From PALSA-1296 sp038210275 (lineage in GTDB: Bacteria; Bacteroidota; Ignavibacteria; Palsa-1295): a stretch of DNA of 64,000 nucleotides. Location: the NCBI GenBank assembly GCA_038210275.1, contig JBBQWV010000009.1, positions 60,989 through 124,988 on the forward strand. The letters run 5' to 3'. Below, piece by piece: positions 52,741 to 62,190 of the stretch (its first letter is position 1; every line of letters begins with the position of its first letter). Position numbers and translations under genes: made by a program. The notes under the pieces are model-generated. The model searched no databases, had not been told where the DNA came from, and saw only the letters and a program-made list of their open reading frames with translations.

Positions 52741-52995
52741 ATGAAAGATTTTTTTCATTTTTATTACATAAAGAACATGAATACAAATACAGATTCAACA
52801 CCAAACCAGAATAATAGAAATTCTTCGAATCCTTCGGATTCTTCTAATTCTTCTAATTCACCACAAGACAGCAAGTCTAATCCGATTAGTAACGAGAAGT
52901 CACAGTCTCCTTCGAATGTCGGCGGAGATCAGAAACAGAATTCAACAAATTCGAATGATGTTTCGAAAGAGAATAAGACTGTCACAAGCAACTAA
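52741..52995 (+). CDS. small Asn/Ser-rich hydrophilic protein
   Basis: An 84-residue protein (or 72 from ATG 52777) made almost entirely of Asn, Ser, Asp, Gln, Lys and Pro, with SNSSNSPQDSK-type runs; no hydrophobic core, so it is likely disordered. Such proteins are often induced by desiccation or osmotic stress (analogy only). Controlled by promoter A and followed by the hairpin at 53066-53105. Confidence 0.6.
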   Translation: MKDFFHFYYIKNMNTNTDSTPNQNNRNSSNPSDSSNSSNSPQDSKSNPISNEKSQSPSNVGGDQKQNSTNSNDVSKENKTVTSN

Positions 52996-53065
52996 GAATC
53001 TCTTAGGGATTTGTGAGCAAGCTATGATAAAAGAACAAAGCTACTGATAAATCCAAATATACTTC

Positions 53066-53105
53066 AAAAAGCAAAAGCCTCGAAATATTGAGGCTTTTGC
53101 TTTTT
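53066..53105. terminator. bidirectional rho-independent terminator
   Basis: Perfect 16-bp stem (53066-53081 with 53090-53105, 8-base loop) with A-run on one side and T-run on the other. It serves both the Asn/Ser-rich gene (plus) and the Ycf48-like gene (minus). Confidence 0.92.
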
Positions 53106-53129
53106 TAAATGGATTTTTATATGCTATTC

Positions 53130-54161
53130 TTAATGCGAACCGAGGATATATACTTTGCCGTTTTCACCAACCATTGCGCCATTATTTGCATCGTTCATAA
53201 ATACGTTCAATAGGCGGAGTGAACCGACTTTCTTTGTTGTCCATGACTGCCCTCCATCAGCTGTTTCCATAACTGTTCCATTATATCCGACAACGGTGGC
53301 ATGATTTACATCAGGCATCCAAAGTCCAGTGACAGGTGTGGTAACTGTCTTCGTCCATGTCGCTCCTGCGTCGGATGTAGTTAAGATGAAGCCGGTACTC
53401 GGTGGAGTAGGATCACCTGCTATAGTATTCAGACCGACTGCAATCCCATGTGTTGCATCAGCGAAAGCGATCTTTGCAATTTGTTGATTGCTCGGCAAAC
53501 CTGAGCTTTGCAAAGTCCATGTTGCGCCTCCATCGGAAGTATGAAATATCTGCCCATGAAGACCGGATACCCAGCCATTAAGCTGATCAGAAAAAGATAA
53601 TCCATAAAGACCAGTTGGAGTTGTAATGTTCAGTTGAGTCCAAGTCAACCCCCCATTGATGGTTTTATAAACGAATCCTTGTGTATTATCTACATCAAAA
53701 TATCTTGTTCCGATGACAAAGCCGATCTGTGAATTAACCATCTGTACATTTCGAAATTGCACATCGATGTTGACATCAAGCGGCATCCAATTTGCTCCGC
53801 CATCAGTCGTCTTGAGTACCACTCCTATGCTTCCGACAGCTATAGCTGTATTAACATCGCTGAATGAAATACCATAGAGATCTTGGTACGTTCCGCTGCT
53901 TTGTAAAGACCAAGTATTTCCTCCATCTATAGTATGAACAATTGCTCCACCTGCTCCGACTGCGGTGCCTATCTGTAGGGTCGGAAAGCTGACGGAGATT
54001 AGCGTTGCGGTTACTCCGCTCTGTTCAGGATCCCAAAAATGAGCAAAGACGGTATCATGTACAACTGTTGCAGTTGTTGTTGAAGTTGTGCAGCTATTAA
54101 TACTCAGCAGTGAAAAGCTAATCGCAAAAATAATTACGAAGGCAAGAAATATTTTTTTCAT
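53130..54161 (-). CDS. Ycf48-like propeller lipoprotein
   Basis: A 343-residue lipoprotein: signal peptide with Cys near residue 24 (INSC), then seven or so Ycf48-type repeats with DGGNTWSL, DGGANWMP, NGGLTWTQ, DGGATWTL, DAGATWTK, DGGQSWTT. The repeats make a beta-propeller at the outer surface or periplasm. Unlike the protein at 6770-8134 it has no T9SS sorting domain, so it is anchored by lipid instead. Ligand unknown. Confidence 0.85.
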   Translation of the reverse strand: MKKIFLAFVIIFAISFSLLSINSCTTSTTTATVVHDTVFAHFWDPEQSGVTATLISVSFPTLQIGTAVGAGGAIVHTIDGGNTWSLQSSGTYQDLYGISFSDVNTAIAVGSIGVVLKTTDGGANWMPLDVNIDVQFRNVQMVNSQIGFVIGTRYFDVDNTQGFVYKTINGGLTWTQLNITTPTGLYGLSFSDQLNGWVSGLHGQIFHTSDGGATWTLQSSGLPSNQQIAKIAFADATHGIAVGLNTIAGDPTPPSTGFILTTSDAGATWTKTVTTPVTGLWMPDVNHATVVGYNGTVMETADGGQSWTTKKVGSLRLLNVFMNDANNGAMVGENGKVYILGSH

Positions 54162-54335
54162 CGTTTAGTAAAAAATTAGATATGGAAATACAAAATTTAC
54201 AACAAGGTGGCGATTATTCCGTTCCGTAACGAATAATTTACAAAATAAAACTGTAACTTTTGTGCTATTTTCGTTTTTAATAAGTATGACTAAATGATTT
54301 ACTGCCTTTATAACTCTTATAAATATTTATCCGAG

Positions 54336-56183
54336 ATGATACAATCGAGAACTTGTTGCTGCAATATATTTTTATTATTTATTCTTACTTTCCTGTGTTT
54401 TGGAGTTCAAGCTGCACTCCCTCCAATTCTTCCAAAGATATTAATCAATACTATGTATGTTTTGCCAACCGGTGGAACAAGAATTGTCGCATCATCAAGC
54501 AGCGCTTTTCAGGCTGCCTTAAATTCCGCTAAATTTGGCGACATCATAGAACTACAAGCCGGAGTTATTTATACCGGTCCTTTCACATTGCCCAATAAAA
54601 CGTCGGGAAGTGGATGGATCTATGTCGTGTCATCTGCATATTCATCATTACCTGCTCCTTCAAAAAGAGTAAACCCTGCTGATGCAGTGAATATGCCGAA
54701 GATCGCAGTCGGAGCAGGAAGTGGTGGCGCGATCCAGACAATTTCAAACTCTCATCACTTTCGTTTTGTGGGCATTGAGTTCGCTCCTCTTGCAGGTAAG
54801 TACGTTTACAATATCGTGCAAATCGGCAATGGCGAAAAAACTGAAGCGAGTCTTCCGAATAATATCGTAATCGATCGCTGCTATATTCATGGGGACCCCA
54901 TTGCCGGAAGCCGCAGAGGAGTATTGATGAATGGCGCATATATATCCGTTATTGATTCCTACATCTCCGACTTCAAAGAAGTTGGTGCGGATAATCAGGC
55001 AATCGCTTGCTATAGCACGACTGGTCCCTTGAAGATCGTCAACAACTATCTTGAAGGAGCCGGAGAAAATGTGATTTTTGGCGGATCAGATCCGAGCATT
55101 CCGAATGCCGTCGCATCCGATATTGAAATTCGCTGTAATCATTTCTTTAAGCCACTTACGTGGATGAAAGAAACGTGGCAGGTCAAAAACCTGCTTGAAT
55201 TTAAAAATGCGCAGCGTGTACTCGTCGAAGGAAATAAGTTTGAGAATTGTTGGCCCGCAGCGCAGAGCGGATTCTGTTTACTGCTCACGCCTCGCAATCA
55301 AAATGGCGGAGCGCCGTGGTCAGTTGTGCAGGATATTACGATCAGATTAAATACTTTTAAAAATATAGCACAAGGTGTAAATATGTCCGGCTTTGATGCT
55401 CCGAATACCAGCCAGCGTACTTCGAGGATCCTCTTTGAAAATAATCTGATCAATGAAAATAATCTTGGCACAGGCGGAGATGGTAGGTTGTATGAAGTGC
55501 TCAACGGACCGACTGATGTGGTCTTCAATCACAATACCGGCTTTTGCACGAATGCATATATGGTTTCCGACGGTAATCCGAAGACGGACTCGTTCGTGTA
55601 TAAGAACAATCTTGTCAATCATGGAAATTACGGCTTCATCGGCAGCGGAACAGGAACTGCGAATACGACGCTTGCCATGTATTTTAATAATAACTGGCAA
55701 ATAACGCATAACGCCGAGGCAGGTGGTTCAGCGACAGGCTTTCCGACAGGAAATTTTTTTCCTAAAACTATTAATGACATCGGCTATACCGATACTGCCG
55801 CAGGAGATTACCGTCTTTCCGCTTCCAGTCCGTACCGATTAGCTGGGACTGACGGAAAAGATCTTGGAGCGGATATGAACTTGATCGCTCAAGCAAGTAT
55901 CTATACTGGAGATTCCGTAACTGCTTCTGTTCGAAGCATCACCCTATCCGAACGATTGCAGCTATTCCCGAATCCCGCCGATCACTATTTGAGGTTTATT
56001 ACAACTTCTAATACTGATGTTACTGTTATCGTCACAGATATTCTCGGAAGAAAGATTCTAACAAATACCCTTCCACCTAGCGAAGGGATTATCAATACAA
56101 CCGATCTTCCCAACGGCACATACCAAATTACCATACAGTCAGACACAAAGGTATTCAGTGAAAGTTTTGTCATAGTACATTAA
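54336..56183 (+). CDS. right-handed beta-helix protein with T9SS sorting domain
   Basis: A 615-residue exported protein; the ATG at 54336 is chosen since MIQSRTCCCNIFLLFILTF starts a signal peptide (another in-frame ATG lies at 54294). Residues about 60-420 form a parallel beta-helix (NNIVIDRCYIHG, LKIVNNYLEGAG, DITIRLNTFKNIA), a fold of polysaccharide lyases and adhesins, with no clear catalytic set. C-terminal T9SS type A domain (about 540-615; FPNPADHYLRF, LPNGTYQI). Likely a surface carbohydrate-active or adhesive protein. Confidence 0.85.
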   Translation: MIQSRTCCCNIFLLFILTFLCFGVQAALPPILPKILINTMYVLPTGGTRIVASSSSAFQAALNSAKFGDIIELQAGVIYTGPFTLPNKTSGSGWIYVVSSAYSSLPAPSKRVNPADAVNMPKIAVGAGSGGAIQTISNSHHFRFVGIEFAPLAGKYVYNIVQIGNGEKTEASLPNNIVIDRCYIHGDPIAGSRRGVLMNGAYISVIDSYISDFKEVGADNQAIACYSTTGPLKIVNNYLEGAGENVIFGGSDPSIPNAVASDIEIRCNHFFKPLTWMKETWQVKNLLEFKNAQRVLVEGNKFENCWPAAQSGFCLLLTPRNQNGGAPWSVVQDITIRLNTFKNIAQGVNMSGFDAPNTSQRTSRILFENNLINENNLGTGGDGRLYEVLNGPTDVVFNHNTGFCTNAYMVSDGNPKTDSFVYKNNLVNHGNYGFIGSGTGTANTTLAMYFNNNWQITHNAEAGGSATGFPTGNFFPKTINDIGYTDTAAGDYRLSASSPYRLAGTDGKDLGADMNLIAQASIYTGDSVTASVRSITLSERLQLFPNPADHYLRFITTSNTDVTVIVTDILGRKILTNTLPPSEGIINTTDLPNGTYQITIQSDTKVFSESFVIVH

Positions 56184-56221
56184 GGCTTCCCATTTGTCGC
56201 ATATAGCTTTCGCCGAATACT

Positions 56222-56290
56222 AATGTGTTCATGATATAACATTTTCCGAAAGTTGTGTAACATATTTTTAAAGAGTTCTACGTATTTTTG
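56222..56290 (+). promoter_or_regulatory. regulated promoter element C
   Basis: AATGTGTTCATGA (56222-56234), TATAAC (56235-56240), TGTAAC (56256-56261), CG-TATTTTTG (56283-56290). Same 21-bp spacings as the other members. Precedes the small membrane protein at 56530 with a 235-base leader. Confidence 0.85.
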
Positions 56291-56529
56291 TATCCAGCAA
56301 GAGATTATCCTATAGTGGATTAATTCCTGCGATTTCTCATTGGCATTCTGTAAATTCTTTGTTCGGGTTTTTCCTTGCATAAAAAAATATCTGATCGTAA
56401 ATGGTGGTAGTTTGCAGAGGAAATTTGGTAAGGATGAGTTACTGAAGTGGCCAAGGAGTCTTCAGGATGCCTTTTTTTTAACGCGAGGTTGCCTTCCGCA
56501 AATTGATTTCAGTCTAATTCATCACATAA

Positions 56530-56724
56530 ATGGATAAAAAACACTTGGACACAAATTCTAAAGAAAATGGCGGGCAGTATGATCGCCCCTATTGGAAACG
56601 CGCCCATCACGACTGGAAATTTTGGATTGTGTTAGTATTGATGGTATTGGCAATGGGTATCTATTTGGGTACTGAGGACTTATCTATCCGTCCCCATGGC
56701 AAAATAGAGCAGCGGGTTCCGTAA
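56530..56724 (+). CDS. small single-helix membrane protein
   Basis: A 64-residue protein with a hydrophilic N terminus (Lys, Asp, Asn, Gly), an aromatic stretch (YWKRAHHDWKFW) and one membrane helix (about 32-47). No family recognised. Preceded by regulated promoter C, and its translation starts well downstream of it. Confidence 0.65.
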   Translation: MDKKHLDTNSKENGGQYDRPYWKRAHHDWKFWIVLVLMVLAMGIYLGTEDLSIRPHGKIEQRVP

Positions 56725-56726
56725 AG

Positions 56727-56795
56727 AATGTGTTAATAGTGTAACTTATTCCTAAAGCAATGTAATGCTTTCCATGCTTCTATTGCGTAGTTTTG
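56727..56795 (+). promoter_or_regulatory. regulated promoter element B
   Basis: AATGTGTTAATAG (56727-56739), TGTAAC (56740-56745), TGTAAT (56761-56766), CG-TAGTTTTG (56788-56795). It begins right after the small membrane protein gene and drives the ice-binding-like gene with a 270-base leader. Confidence 0.85.
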
Positions 56796-56806
56796 TAGCA
56801 GGATAA

Positions 56807-56878
56807 ATGGAACAGTTAGTCAATTATATGATAGCCGCTCCATTAGTATTGGACGATAAACGAAGTAATAGCTTATAA
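56807..56878 (+). CDS. possible 23-residue leader peptide
   Basis: ATG at 56807 lies about 7 bases after the predicted transcription start of promoter B and opens a 23-codon frame (MEQLVNYMIAAPLVLDDKRS...) ending TAA at 56878. The only support is position. The rest of the leader, 56879-57069, shows no gene. Confidence 0.2.
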   Translation: MEQLVNYMIAAPLVLDDKRSNSL

Positions 56879-57069
56879 AGCCTTTGTTTAGATGCCCTTA
56901 CGAAGAACTTTTAGTTCAAACCGAAGATACCCGAGCCTTTTATCAACTCGCAGCTTCCTTTTCAACTACCCTTCTTTTTCAAATTTCCCGCTAACGGCGG
57001 CTTCGAACTCCGCTACGGCGGACGATGTTGGACTACTATGTCTTTTTTTTTTAACAATAAATAAACATC

Positions 57070-59571
57070 ATGAGATATCTTAATACAGTATTTAAGCAAG
57101 CGACATTCATTGTAGCTTGCATAACTATTCTCTTCATGTCAGGAGTATCTTTTGGACAAACAGTGCAATCGGTACAAGCGTCACCTCTTCGACCTAATTT
57201 TGGGGGTGCATCGAACTATGCAGTATACACAGGTTCAGGAACGATCACCAATACGGGTTTAAGTGTACTCACAGGTGATATTGGTACTGATGCCGGAAGT
57301 ATAAAAGGCTTCCCCCCTGGAATATACAGCGGCTCTCAGCATATTGCAGATGCCAGCACAGCACTTGCGAAAAAAGATTTGGGCGCTTTATGGACGACTG
57401 AAGCCGCTGTTGCATGTGATTTTGTGCTCGGAGTAGGAATTGCAGACGGACAATCATTCGATCCTGCAGTTTATTGCTCAGGTGGTGCGACGACGACATC
57501 GGGAAACATCACCTTCAATGCGCATGGTGATGCCAATGCGATCTTTATTGTTAAAATTGGCGGTCAACTAAGCGCCAATGCCGGAACGCATATCTTATTG
57601 TCGAATAATGCCCGAGCAGCCAATATCTATTGGTTTGTTGATGGAGCGGTCAATGTTGCCGATAACTCGTCTTTCAAAGGGACAATATTTGCACGTGGTG
57701 CGATCAGCTTCCTTGGCACATCATCACTTGATGGAAGAGCACTCGTTGGTCCGGCAGGGGCTATCAACATCGCTGCCAATAAAATGTCTATTTCTACTGA
57801 CTCCGCAACAGTAAACAATCTTACTGTTGTAAAACCTGCCAACGGCGACACTCTTAAGGGTAAAACACAAAACTATCAGATCACATGGTCAGGATCAGGA
57901 ATCGATAATCAGAAAAAAATCGAGTATTCTCTTGACAGTGGCAAAACTTGGAAGACAATTATTGATACAAGTACAACTGCTTCAAGCTATAATTGGAACA
58001 TTGTTCCGGATACAAATTCGACAAAAGCGATTATCCGTGTTACCGACAAGAACAATTTATCCGGACAAAGCGGAATCTTTACGATCACTTCAACCAAGCC
58101 CAATCTCGGCGCTATCGTTGTCTTAACGCCTGCTACCGGAGAGATCGTTAATGGGAAAATGCAAAATTACCAGATCACATGGACAGGCACTGGGATTGCT
58201 TCACAGAAAACTTTTCACTATTCGCTTGATGGAGGGCTCACCTGGACATTGATCGGATCAATGACTGCCGATGGCTTCTCCTATGGCTGGAATGTTCCTG
58301 ACACGGCTTCGACTATGGCAATGGTACGCATTACCGATGCCAATGGCGCTATCGGAAAGAGCGGCATCTTCATTATCAAATCCGGAAAACCGGGTCCGGG
58401 CACGATTGTTGTTCTGACACCTGGAGCCGGTGAGACCGTTAATGGCAAAACGCAGAACTACCAGATCACTTGGACAGGCAGCAATATTGCCCTACAGAAG
58501 ACATTTGACTATTCCCTCGACGGAGGTCTTACCTGGACAATGATCGGTTCGATGACTGCCGATGGCTTCTCCTATGGCTGGAATGTCCCTGACACTGCTA
58601 CTAATATGGCAATGGTACGCATTACCGATGCCAATGGCACTGTAGGCAAGAGCGGTATCTTCATTATCAAATCCGGCAAACCAAATCCGGGTACGATAAT
58701 TGTTGTGCGACCAGCACTGGGAGAAACAATTGCGGGTGGTATGCAAAACTATCAGATCATGTGGAGTGGAACAAACATCGCCACAATAAAAACCTTTGAA
58801 TATTCTCTGGATGGTGGGTATACATGGAATTTCATTGGTGTACTTTCAAGCGATCAATTCTCAGCTTCATGGGCAAATGTCCCAAATGAAGCGACAACGC
58901 AAGGACTCATTCGCATAACCGATGCAAATAATGTATCTGGCACAAGCGGTATGTTCACGATCACCAAAACTCCTGGAGTGGGTTCGATCAATTCGCTTAC
59001 CTTGACCGGCTTGGATAATGCCCGGAACATCAAGAATAACATGCAATTGGGCATTAACTGGACGTTCACACCTGATATTGGAACTTCAATGGAAGTCGAG
59101 TACTCACTTGACTATACGCTTACTTGGGTGCATATAGCAACGATTCCGACTCCGACAACTGAAACAGCCGGCAGCACTTCTTGGATGACAACTCCGACTG
59201 GCTATCACAATCCTGTCTTCATCCGCATTACCAGTTCGAATGGAATGACAAGAACATCACAGCCATTTTCGATCGGATCGAATGCAGGTGTAGCATATAC
59301 TTCACAAAAGGATGGATATGCTCTTGCAAATTATCCAAATCCGGTGAGCGGCGAAACGAATATCTCTTTCGTCCTTCCGGTTGCAACTGATATTACCATC
59401 TCAATAAGCGATGGACTCGGACGCGAAGTTGCGAATGTAATCTCGCAGCATTTCGATGCAGGAACGCACAATGCATCATTCAATGCCTCGAAGCTTTCAG
59501 CGGGTATGTATAATTATACTCTTAAAGCAGGCACCACCGTTCTCGTCGGAAGAATGATCGTTGTGAAGTAA
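57070..59571 (+). CDS. ice-binding-like (DUF3494) surface protein with repeats and T9SS sorting domain
   Basis: An 833-residue exported protein. Signal peptide (1-30); DUF3494 beta-helix (about 38-240) with SGTITNTGLSVLTGDIGT, GKDLGALWT-type capping helices and SLDGRALVGPAGAI; then four repeats of about 97 residues (about 252-640), each with YSLD-x-G-x-TW and an ITDANG ending; a related fifth module; and a T9SS type A domain (about 755-833). DUF3494 proteins bind ice in cold-living microbes or serve as adhesins. Which applies here is unknown. Driven by promoter B. Confidence 0.9.
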   Translation: MRYLNTVFKQATFIVACITILFMSGVSFGQTVQSVQASPLRPNFGGASNYAVYTGSGTITNTGLSVLTGDIGTDAGSIKGFPPGIYSGSQHIADASTALAKKDLGALWTTEAAVACDFVLGVGIADGQSFDPAVYCSGGATTTSGNITFNAHGDANAIFIVKIGGQLSANAGTHILLSNNARAANIYWFVDGAVNVADNSSFKGTIFARGAISFLGTSSLDGRALVGPAGAINIAANKMSISTDSATVNNLTVVKPANGDTLKGKTQNYQITWSGSGIDNQKKIEYSLDSGKTWKTIIDTSTTASSYNWNIVPDTNSTKAIIRVTDKNNLSGQSGIFTITSTKPNLGAIVVLTPATGEIVNGKMQNYQITWTGTGIASQKTFHYSLDGGLTWTLIGSMTADGFSYGWNVPDTASTMAMVRITDANGAIGKSGIFIIKSGKPGPGTIVVLTPGAGETVNGKTQNYQITWTGSNIALQKTFDYSLDGGLTWTMIGSMTADGFSYGWNVPDTATNMAMVRITDANGTVGKSGIFIIKSGKPNPGTIIVVRPALGETIAGGMQNYQIMWSGTNIATIKTFEYSLDGGYTWNFIGVLSSDQFSASWANVPNEATTQGLIRITDANNVSGTSGMFTITKTPGVGSINSLTLTGLDNARNIKNNMQLGINWTFTPDIGTSMEVEYSLDYTLTWVHIATIPTPTTETAGSTSWMTTPTGYHNPVFIRITSSNGMTRTSQPFSIGSNAGVAYTSQKDGYALANYPNPVSGETNISFVLPVATDITISISDGLGREVANVISQHFDAGTHNASFNASKLSAGMYNYTLKAGTTVLVGRMIVVK
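57823..58986 (+). repeat. four in-frame 291-bp repeats in the ice-binding-like gene
   Basis: Period 291 bp (97 codons): units begin near 57823, 58114, 58405 and 58696. Units 2 and 3 share stretches identical at DNA level (for example around 58260 and 58551), pointing to recent duplication or conversion. Confidence 0.8.
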
Positions 59572-59606
59572 ACAGCAAACCGCAAATACTATTCATTGTG
59601 TATATC

Positions 59607-59643
59607 TTTAAGCGGCTTCAATAAATTTTTGAAGCCGCTTAAA
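59607..59643 (+). terminator. terminator of the ice-binding-like gene
   Basis: Perfect 15-bp stem (59607-59621 with 59629-59643) 36 bases past the stop. The T-run afterwards is short, so efficiency is uncertain. Confidence 0.65.
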
Positions 59644-59680
59644 ATTTGAAGAAAGATTTAATCTATTGGAAATAAATAAT

Positions 59681-60412
59681 ATGAAAACGAAAATGGCATT
59701 TTTAACGTCAGCATTCTTCTCCTTACTTGTGATAAGCGGGATCATTGGATGCTCATCGTCAACGACACAGCCTTCAAATACTGCAACTGTTAATTTTTCC
59801 GGCGAAACTGATGGATCCCACGCTAGCACAGCATTTTGGGGGAAATCCCCCACTATCGCCTCCTCAGGGATTCGCGCCGATTCTATTGAGATTACTCGTG
59901 TGCGATTTCTGATCTCATCGGTAAAACTACACGTTGAAGGGAATGACACCACAAAAGATGGAGAATTGAAAGCAGGACCATTCGTGGCTGAATTCACTCC
60001 AGGACTCTCAAGAATTTTCTCGACCGTTACTCTGCCATCAGGGACATACGAAAAGATCAAGTTCGAGATCCACAAATTTCCATCATCTATTGATCAGACA
60101 TATTTGAATGATCCGGTCTTTACCGATTTCGTAACGAACGATCGCTCGACAGTGATTATTGAAGGAAAAATATGGCCCACGAATATCGCGGTGCCCGTAA
60201 ATTTTGAGTATAAGAGTCGTATTACCGAAAATCTGGAAGCTAAATTTCCTGGTTCTATTACGATTAATGGCGGAAGTACAAATACTCTTGCACTGATCTT
60301 CAGTCCAATGCTCGCATTCAAATCTGCATTCGTTCTTGATCCACGCGATCCGCAGAATAGTAACGATATTGATAATTTCCTTAAGTCGTCAATCAAGGCT
60401 TTAAAGAAATAG
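59681..60412 (+). CDS. lipoprotein of DUF4382-like type, paralogue 1
   Basis: A 243-residue lipoprotein from ATG 59681: lipobox GIIGC (Cys near 24), then one domain with IEITRVRFLISSVKLHVEG, LPSGTYEKIKFEIHKF, RSTVIIEGKI and a closing FVLDPRDPQNS. The order of blocks resembles DUF4382 proteins, which are surface or periplasmic and poorly known. Paralogous to 60983-61735. No own promoter recognised besides the hairpin upstream. Confidence 0.7.
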   Translation: MKTKMAFLTSAFFSLLVISGIIGCSSSTTQPSNTATVNFSGETDGSHASTAFWGKSPTIASSGIRADSIEITRVRFLISSVKLHVEGNDTTKDGELKAGPFVAEFTPGLSRIFSTVTLPSGTYEKIKFEIHKFPSSIDQTYLNDPVFTDFVTNDRSTVIIEGKIWPTNIAVPVNFEYKSRITENLEAKFPGSITINGGSTNTLALIFSPMLAFKSAFVLDPRDPQNSNDIDNFLKSSIKALKK

Positions 60413-60438
60413 TATGTTTTTTCTCTTTAGACCAGGCG

Positions 60439-60507
60439 AATGTGTAAATTGTGTAATATATTATTAAAGTTATGTAACACTTTTGCAGGTTGAACCCCGT
60501 ATTTTTG
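60439..60507 (+). promoter_or_regulatory. regulated promoter element D
   Basis: AATGTGTAAATTG (60439-60451), TGTAAT (60452-60457), TGTAAC (60473-60478), CG-TATTTTTG (60500-60507). Leader of about 190 bases to the lmo0937-type gene; within the leader TTTAGGAAGAGGAGTC/ATTTAGGAAGAGAAGTC forms a tandem pair near 60607-60640. Confidence 0.85.
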
Positions 60508-60701
60508 TACTGATAAGTTTATCGTAAGCATTGGGCAGTCTGATTGGGGAGTTTGACTGTCTGACGTCCGCCACGATATTTATATATGGCGGGCGACTTA
60601 CGATATTTAGGAAGAGGAGTCATTTAGGAAGAGAAGTCCCCCCGAAACATTTTTATCGTTAATCCACTTTCTTTTAAAAAATCTAAAACCAAATAATCAA
60701 T

Positions 60702-60860
60702 ATGGGAAGCTTACTATATATTATTGCAGTGATTCTTGTAATCCTTTGGGCAATCGGTAATTTCGGGGGCTACCAAGGGGGCGGACTTATTCACATCCTG
60801 CTCGTCATTGCCATTATTGCTGTGCTCTTCAGAGTGATACAGGGCAGACGCGTTCTTTAA
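60702..60860 (+). CDS. lmo0937 family small membrane protein
   Basis: A 52-residue protein too short for routine calling: MGSLLYIIAVILVILWAIG, a glycine-rich turn (NFGGYQGGG), a second helix (LIHILLVIAIIAVLFRV) and a basic end (IQGRRVL). This is the pattern of the lmo0937/DUF5670 family of small two-helix membrane proteins, function unknown and often stress-linked. Placed between two paralogous lipoproteins; ends at a strong terminator. Confidence 0.82.
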   Translation: MGSLLYIIAVILVILWAIGNFGGYQGGGLIHILLVIAIIAVLFRVIQGRRVL

Positions 60861-60870
60861 GAACTCTGAG

Positions 60871-60906
60871 CGGATATAATCTTCGAATAATCGAAGATTA
60901 TATCCG
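60871..60906 (+). terminator. strong rho-independent terminator
   Basis: Perfect 16-bp stem (60871-60886 with 60891-60906, loop ATAA) followed by TTTTTTA, 10 bases after the lmo0937-type gene. Confidence 0.95.
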
Positions 60907-60982
60907 TTTTTTATTATTTTACCCACGAAAAATTCCTCCCCATTTCTTTATTCACAATGTTTACAAAAAATATTTCACTACC

Positions 60983-61735
60983 ATGAAAACCAAATTACAT
61001 ATAGACGCATTTTTTTCAAAATTTCTTTTTGTGTTTTTTGCTATGAGCGCCGTCGCGTTTTTTGCTACCGGCTGCTCAAGCTCTTCCACAAGCCCCGGCA
61101 CGACCGCGAATGTCACGGCTACGACTGATATGGAAAATGAGACCATTTCGGGTATAGCTGGGAAATTCGCATCCCCGGCAGTCGGACCTATTGTGCAATC
61201 ATTGACCATTACGCACGTACGCGTTCTTATGAGTGGATTGCATTTGCATGTCAGTGATGAGGCAGCAGCAGGAACCGGAAATTTCACGGCTCAACCAATA
61301 ATTGCTGATTTTAAAGCTGGAGCCACCGCACAAACCGTTGCAACAATTGCCGTTCCCTTCGGAACATATTCGCAGTTAATCTTTGATCTGCATCAACTTG
61401 ATAATACGGCTGACGCATCGCTCATCACCAATACATCTTTTGCCGATTTTGTCATGCTTGACCGCCCGACAATTATCATTGACGGAACGCTTACGGATAA
61501 CGCTGGCGTGACACAAAACTTTTCCTATAGGACTTCAATGGTTGCCAATCTCAAACCATTGATTCTACCTACAGTAATAATGCTTGCCGAGAAAAGCTAC
61601 ACAATTGATCTACGCTTCGACGGAAAGATCGCATTCGGTTCATTAAGCGGAAAAGCGCTTGACCCTCGTGCACCAGAAAATAAGGTTGATCTCGACGCAC
61701 AAATCGCAAAGGCATTCAAAGCTTTGCAGAAATAA
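60983..61735 (+). CDS. lipoprotein of DUF4382-like type, paralogue 2
   Basis: A 250-residue lipoprotein, signal peptide with lipobox FATGC (Cys near 31), sharing the order of blocks with 59681-60412: SLTITHVRVLMSGLHLHVSD, VPFGTYSQLIFDLHQL, RPTIIIDGTL, closing KALDPRAPENK. Overall divergence is large, so the duplication is old. A terminator precedes it, so it should have its own promoter in 60907-60982, where none is clear. Confidence 0.7.
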   Translation: MKTKLHIDAFFSKFLFVFFAMSAVAFFATGCSSSSTSPGTTANVTATTDMENETISGIAGKFASPAVGPIVQSLTITHVRVLMSGLHLHVSDEAAAGTGNFTAQPIIADFKAGATAQTVATIAVPFGTYSQLIFDLHQLDNTADASLITNTSFADFVMLDRPTIIIDGTLTDNAGVTQNFSYRTSMVANLKPLILPTVIMLAEKSYTIDLRFDGKIAFGSLSGKALDPRAPENKVDLDAQIAKAFKALQK

Positions 61736-61810
61736 GCAGCAGAAATGAAATTGTAAGGGCAGCAGTGGTTGCCCTATTGCTTGAGTACTTCACACTTCGT
61801 CAGTCTGAAT

Positions 61811-61879
61811 AATGTGCGAATTATATAATTTATTCTCAAAATTATGTAATTATTTTCATCCTTCAGCTTCGTAGTTTTG
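61811..61879 (+). promoter_or_regulatory. regulated promoter element E
   Basis: AATGTGCGAATTA (61811-61823), TATAAT (61824-61829), TGTAAT (61845-61850), CG-TAGTTTTG (61872-61879). Transcription start near 61884, 46 bases before the ATG at 61930. Confidence 0.85.
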
Positions 61880-61929
61880 TGACGTGTTAAAAGAGATATT
61901 ATTCATTTCATTAAATCGGAGATAAAAAT

Positions 61930-62190
61930 ATGCGAAATAAAATTACCGTACTCGTGCTCACTACTATCGCTTTTTTCAGCAAAGCAACGATGGCTTTAGC
62001 TGATAGCGTATCGAATGTAACGGAAGTTCATACCTCTACTTCGAAGACGGAATCCTACACTGTCCTGGGAATGGACCAGACCACGGGAATCATCGTCATC
62101 GTCGCCGGAGTCGTTGTGCTGCTTTTGATCATAATGATGGCTACGCGTTCATCAAGGAGAACTTCTTCATCGACTACTGTCGTGAAGTAA
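61930..62190 (+). CDS. small membrane protein with signal-like N terminus
   Basis: An 86-residue protein: N-terminal hydrophobic segment (about 6-24, ending MALADS), a Ser/Thr-rich stretch, a second helix (about 54-72, IIVIVAGVVVLLLIIMMA) and a basic Ser/Thr tail. No family recognised. Directly under promoter E and closed by the hairpin at 62288-62317. Confidence 0.65.
   Translation: MRNKITVLVLTTIAFFSKATMALADSVSNVTEVHTSTSKTESYTVLGMDQTTGIIVIVAGVVVLLLIIMMATRSSRRTSSSTTVVK

Noticed and set aside
54252..54288. An eighth TGTAAY promoter before the beta-helix gene
   Set aside because: TGTAAC at 54252-54257 has no partner 21 bp upstream and no TAnnTTTG 21 bp downstream.
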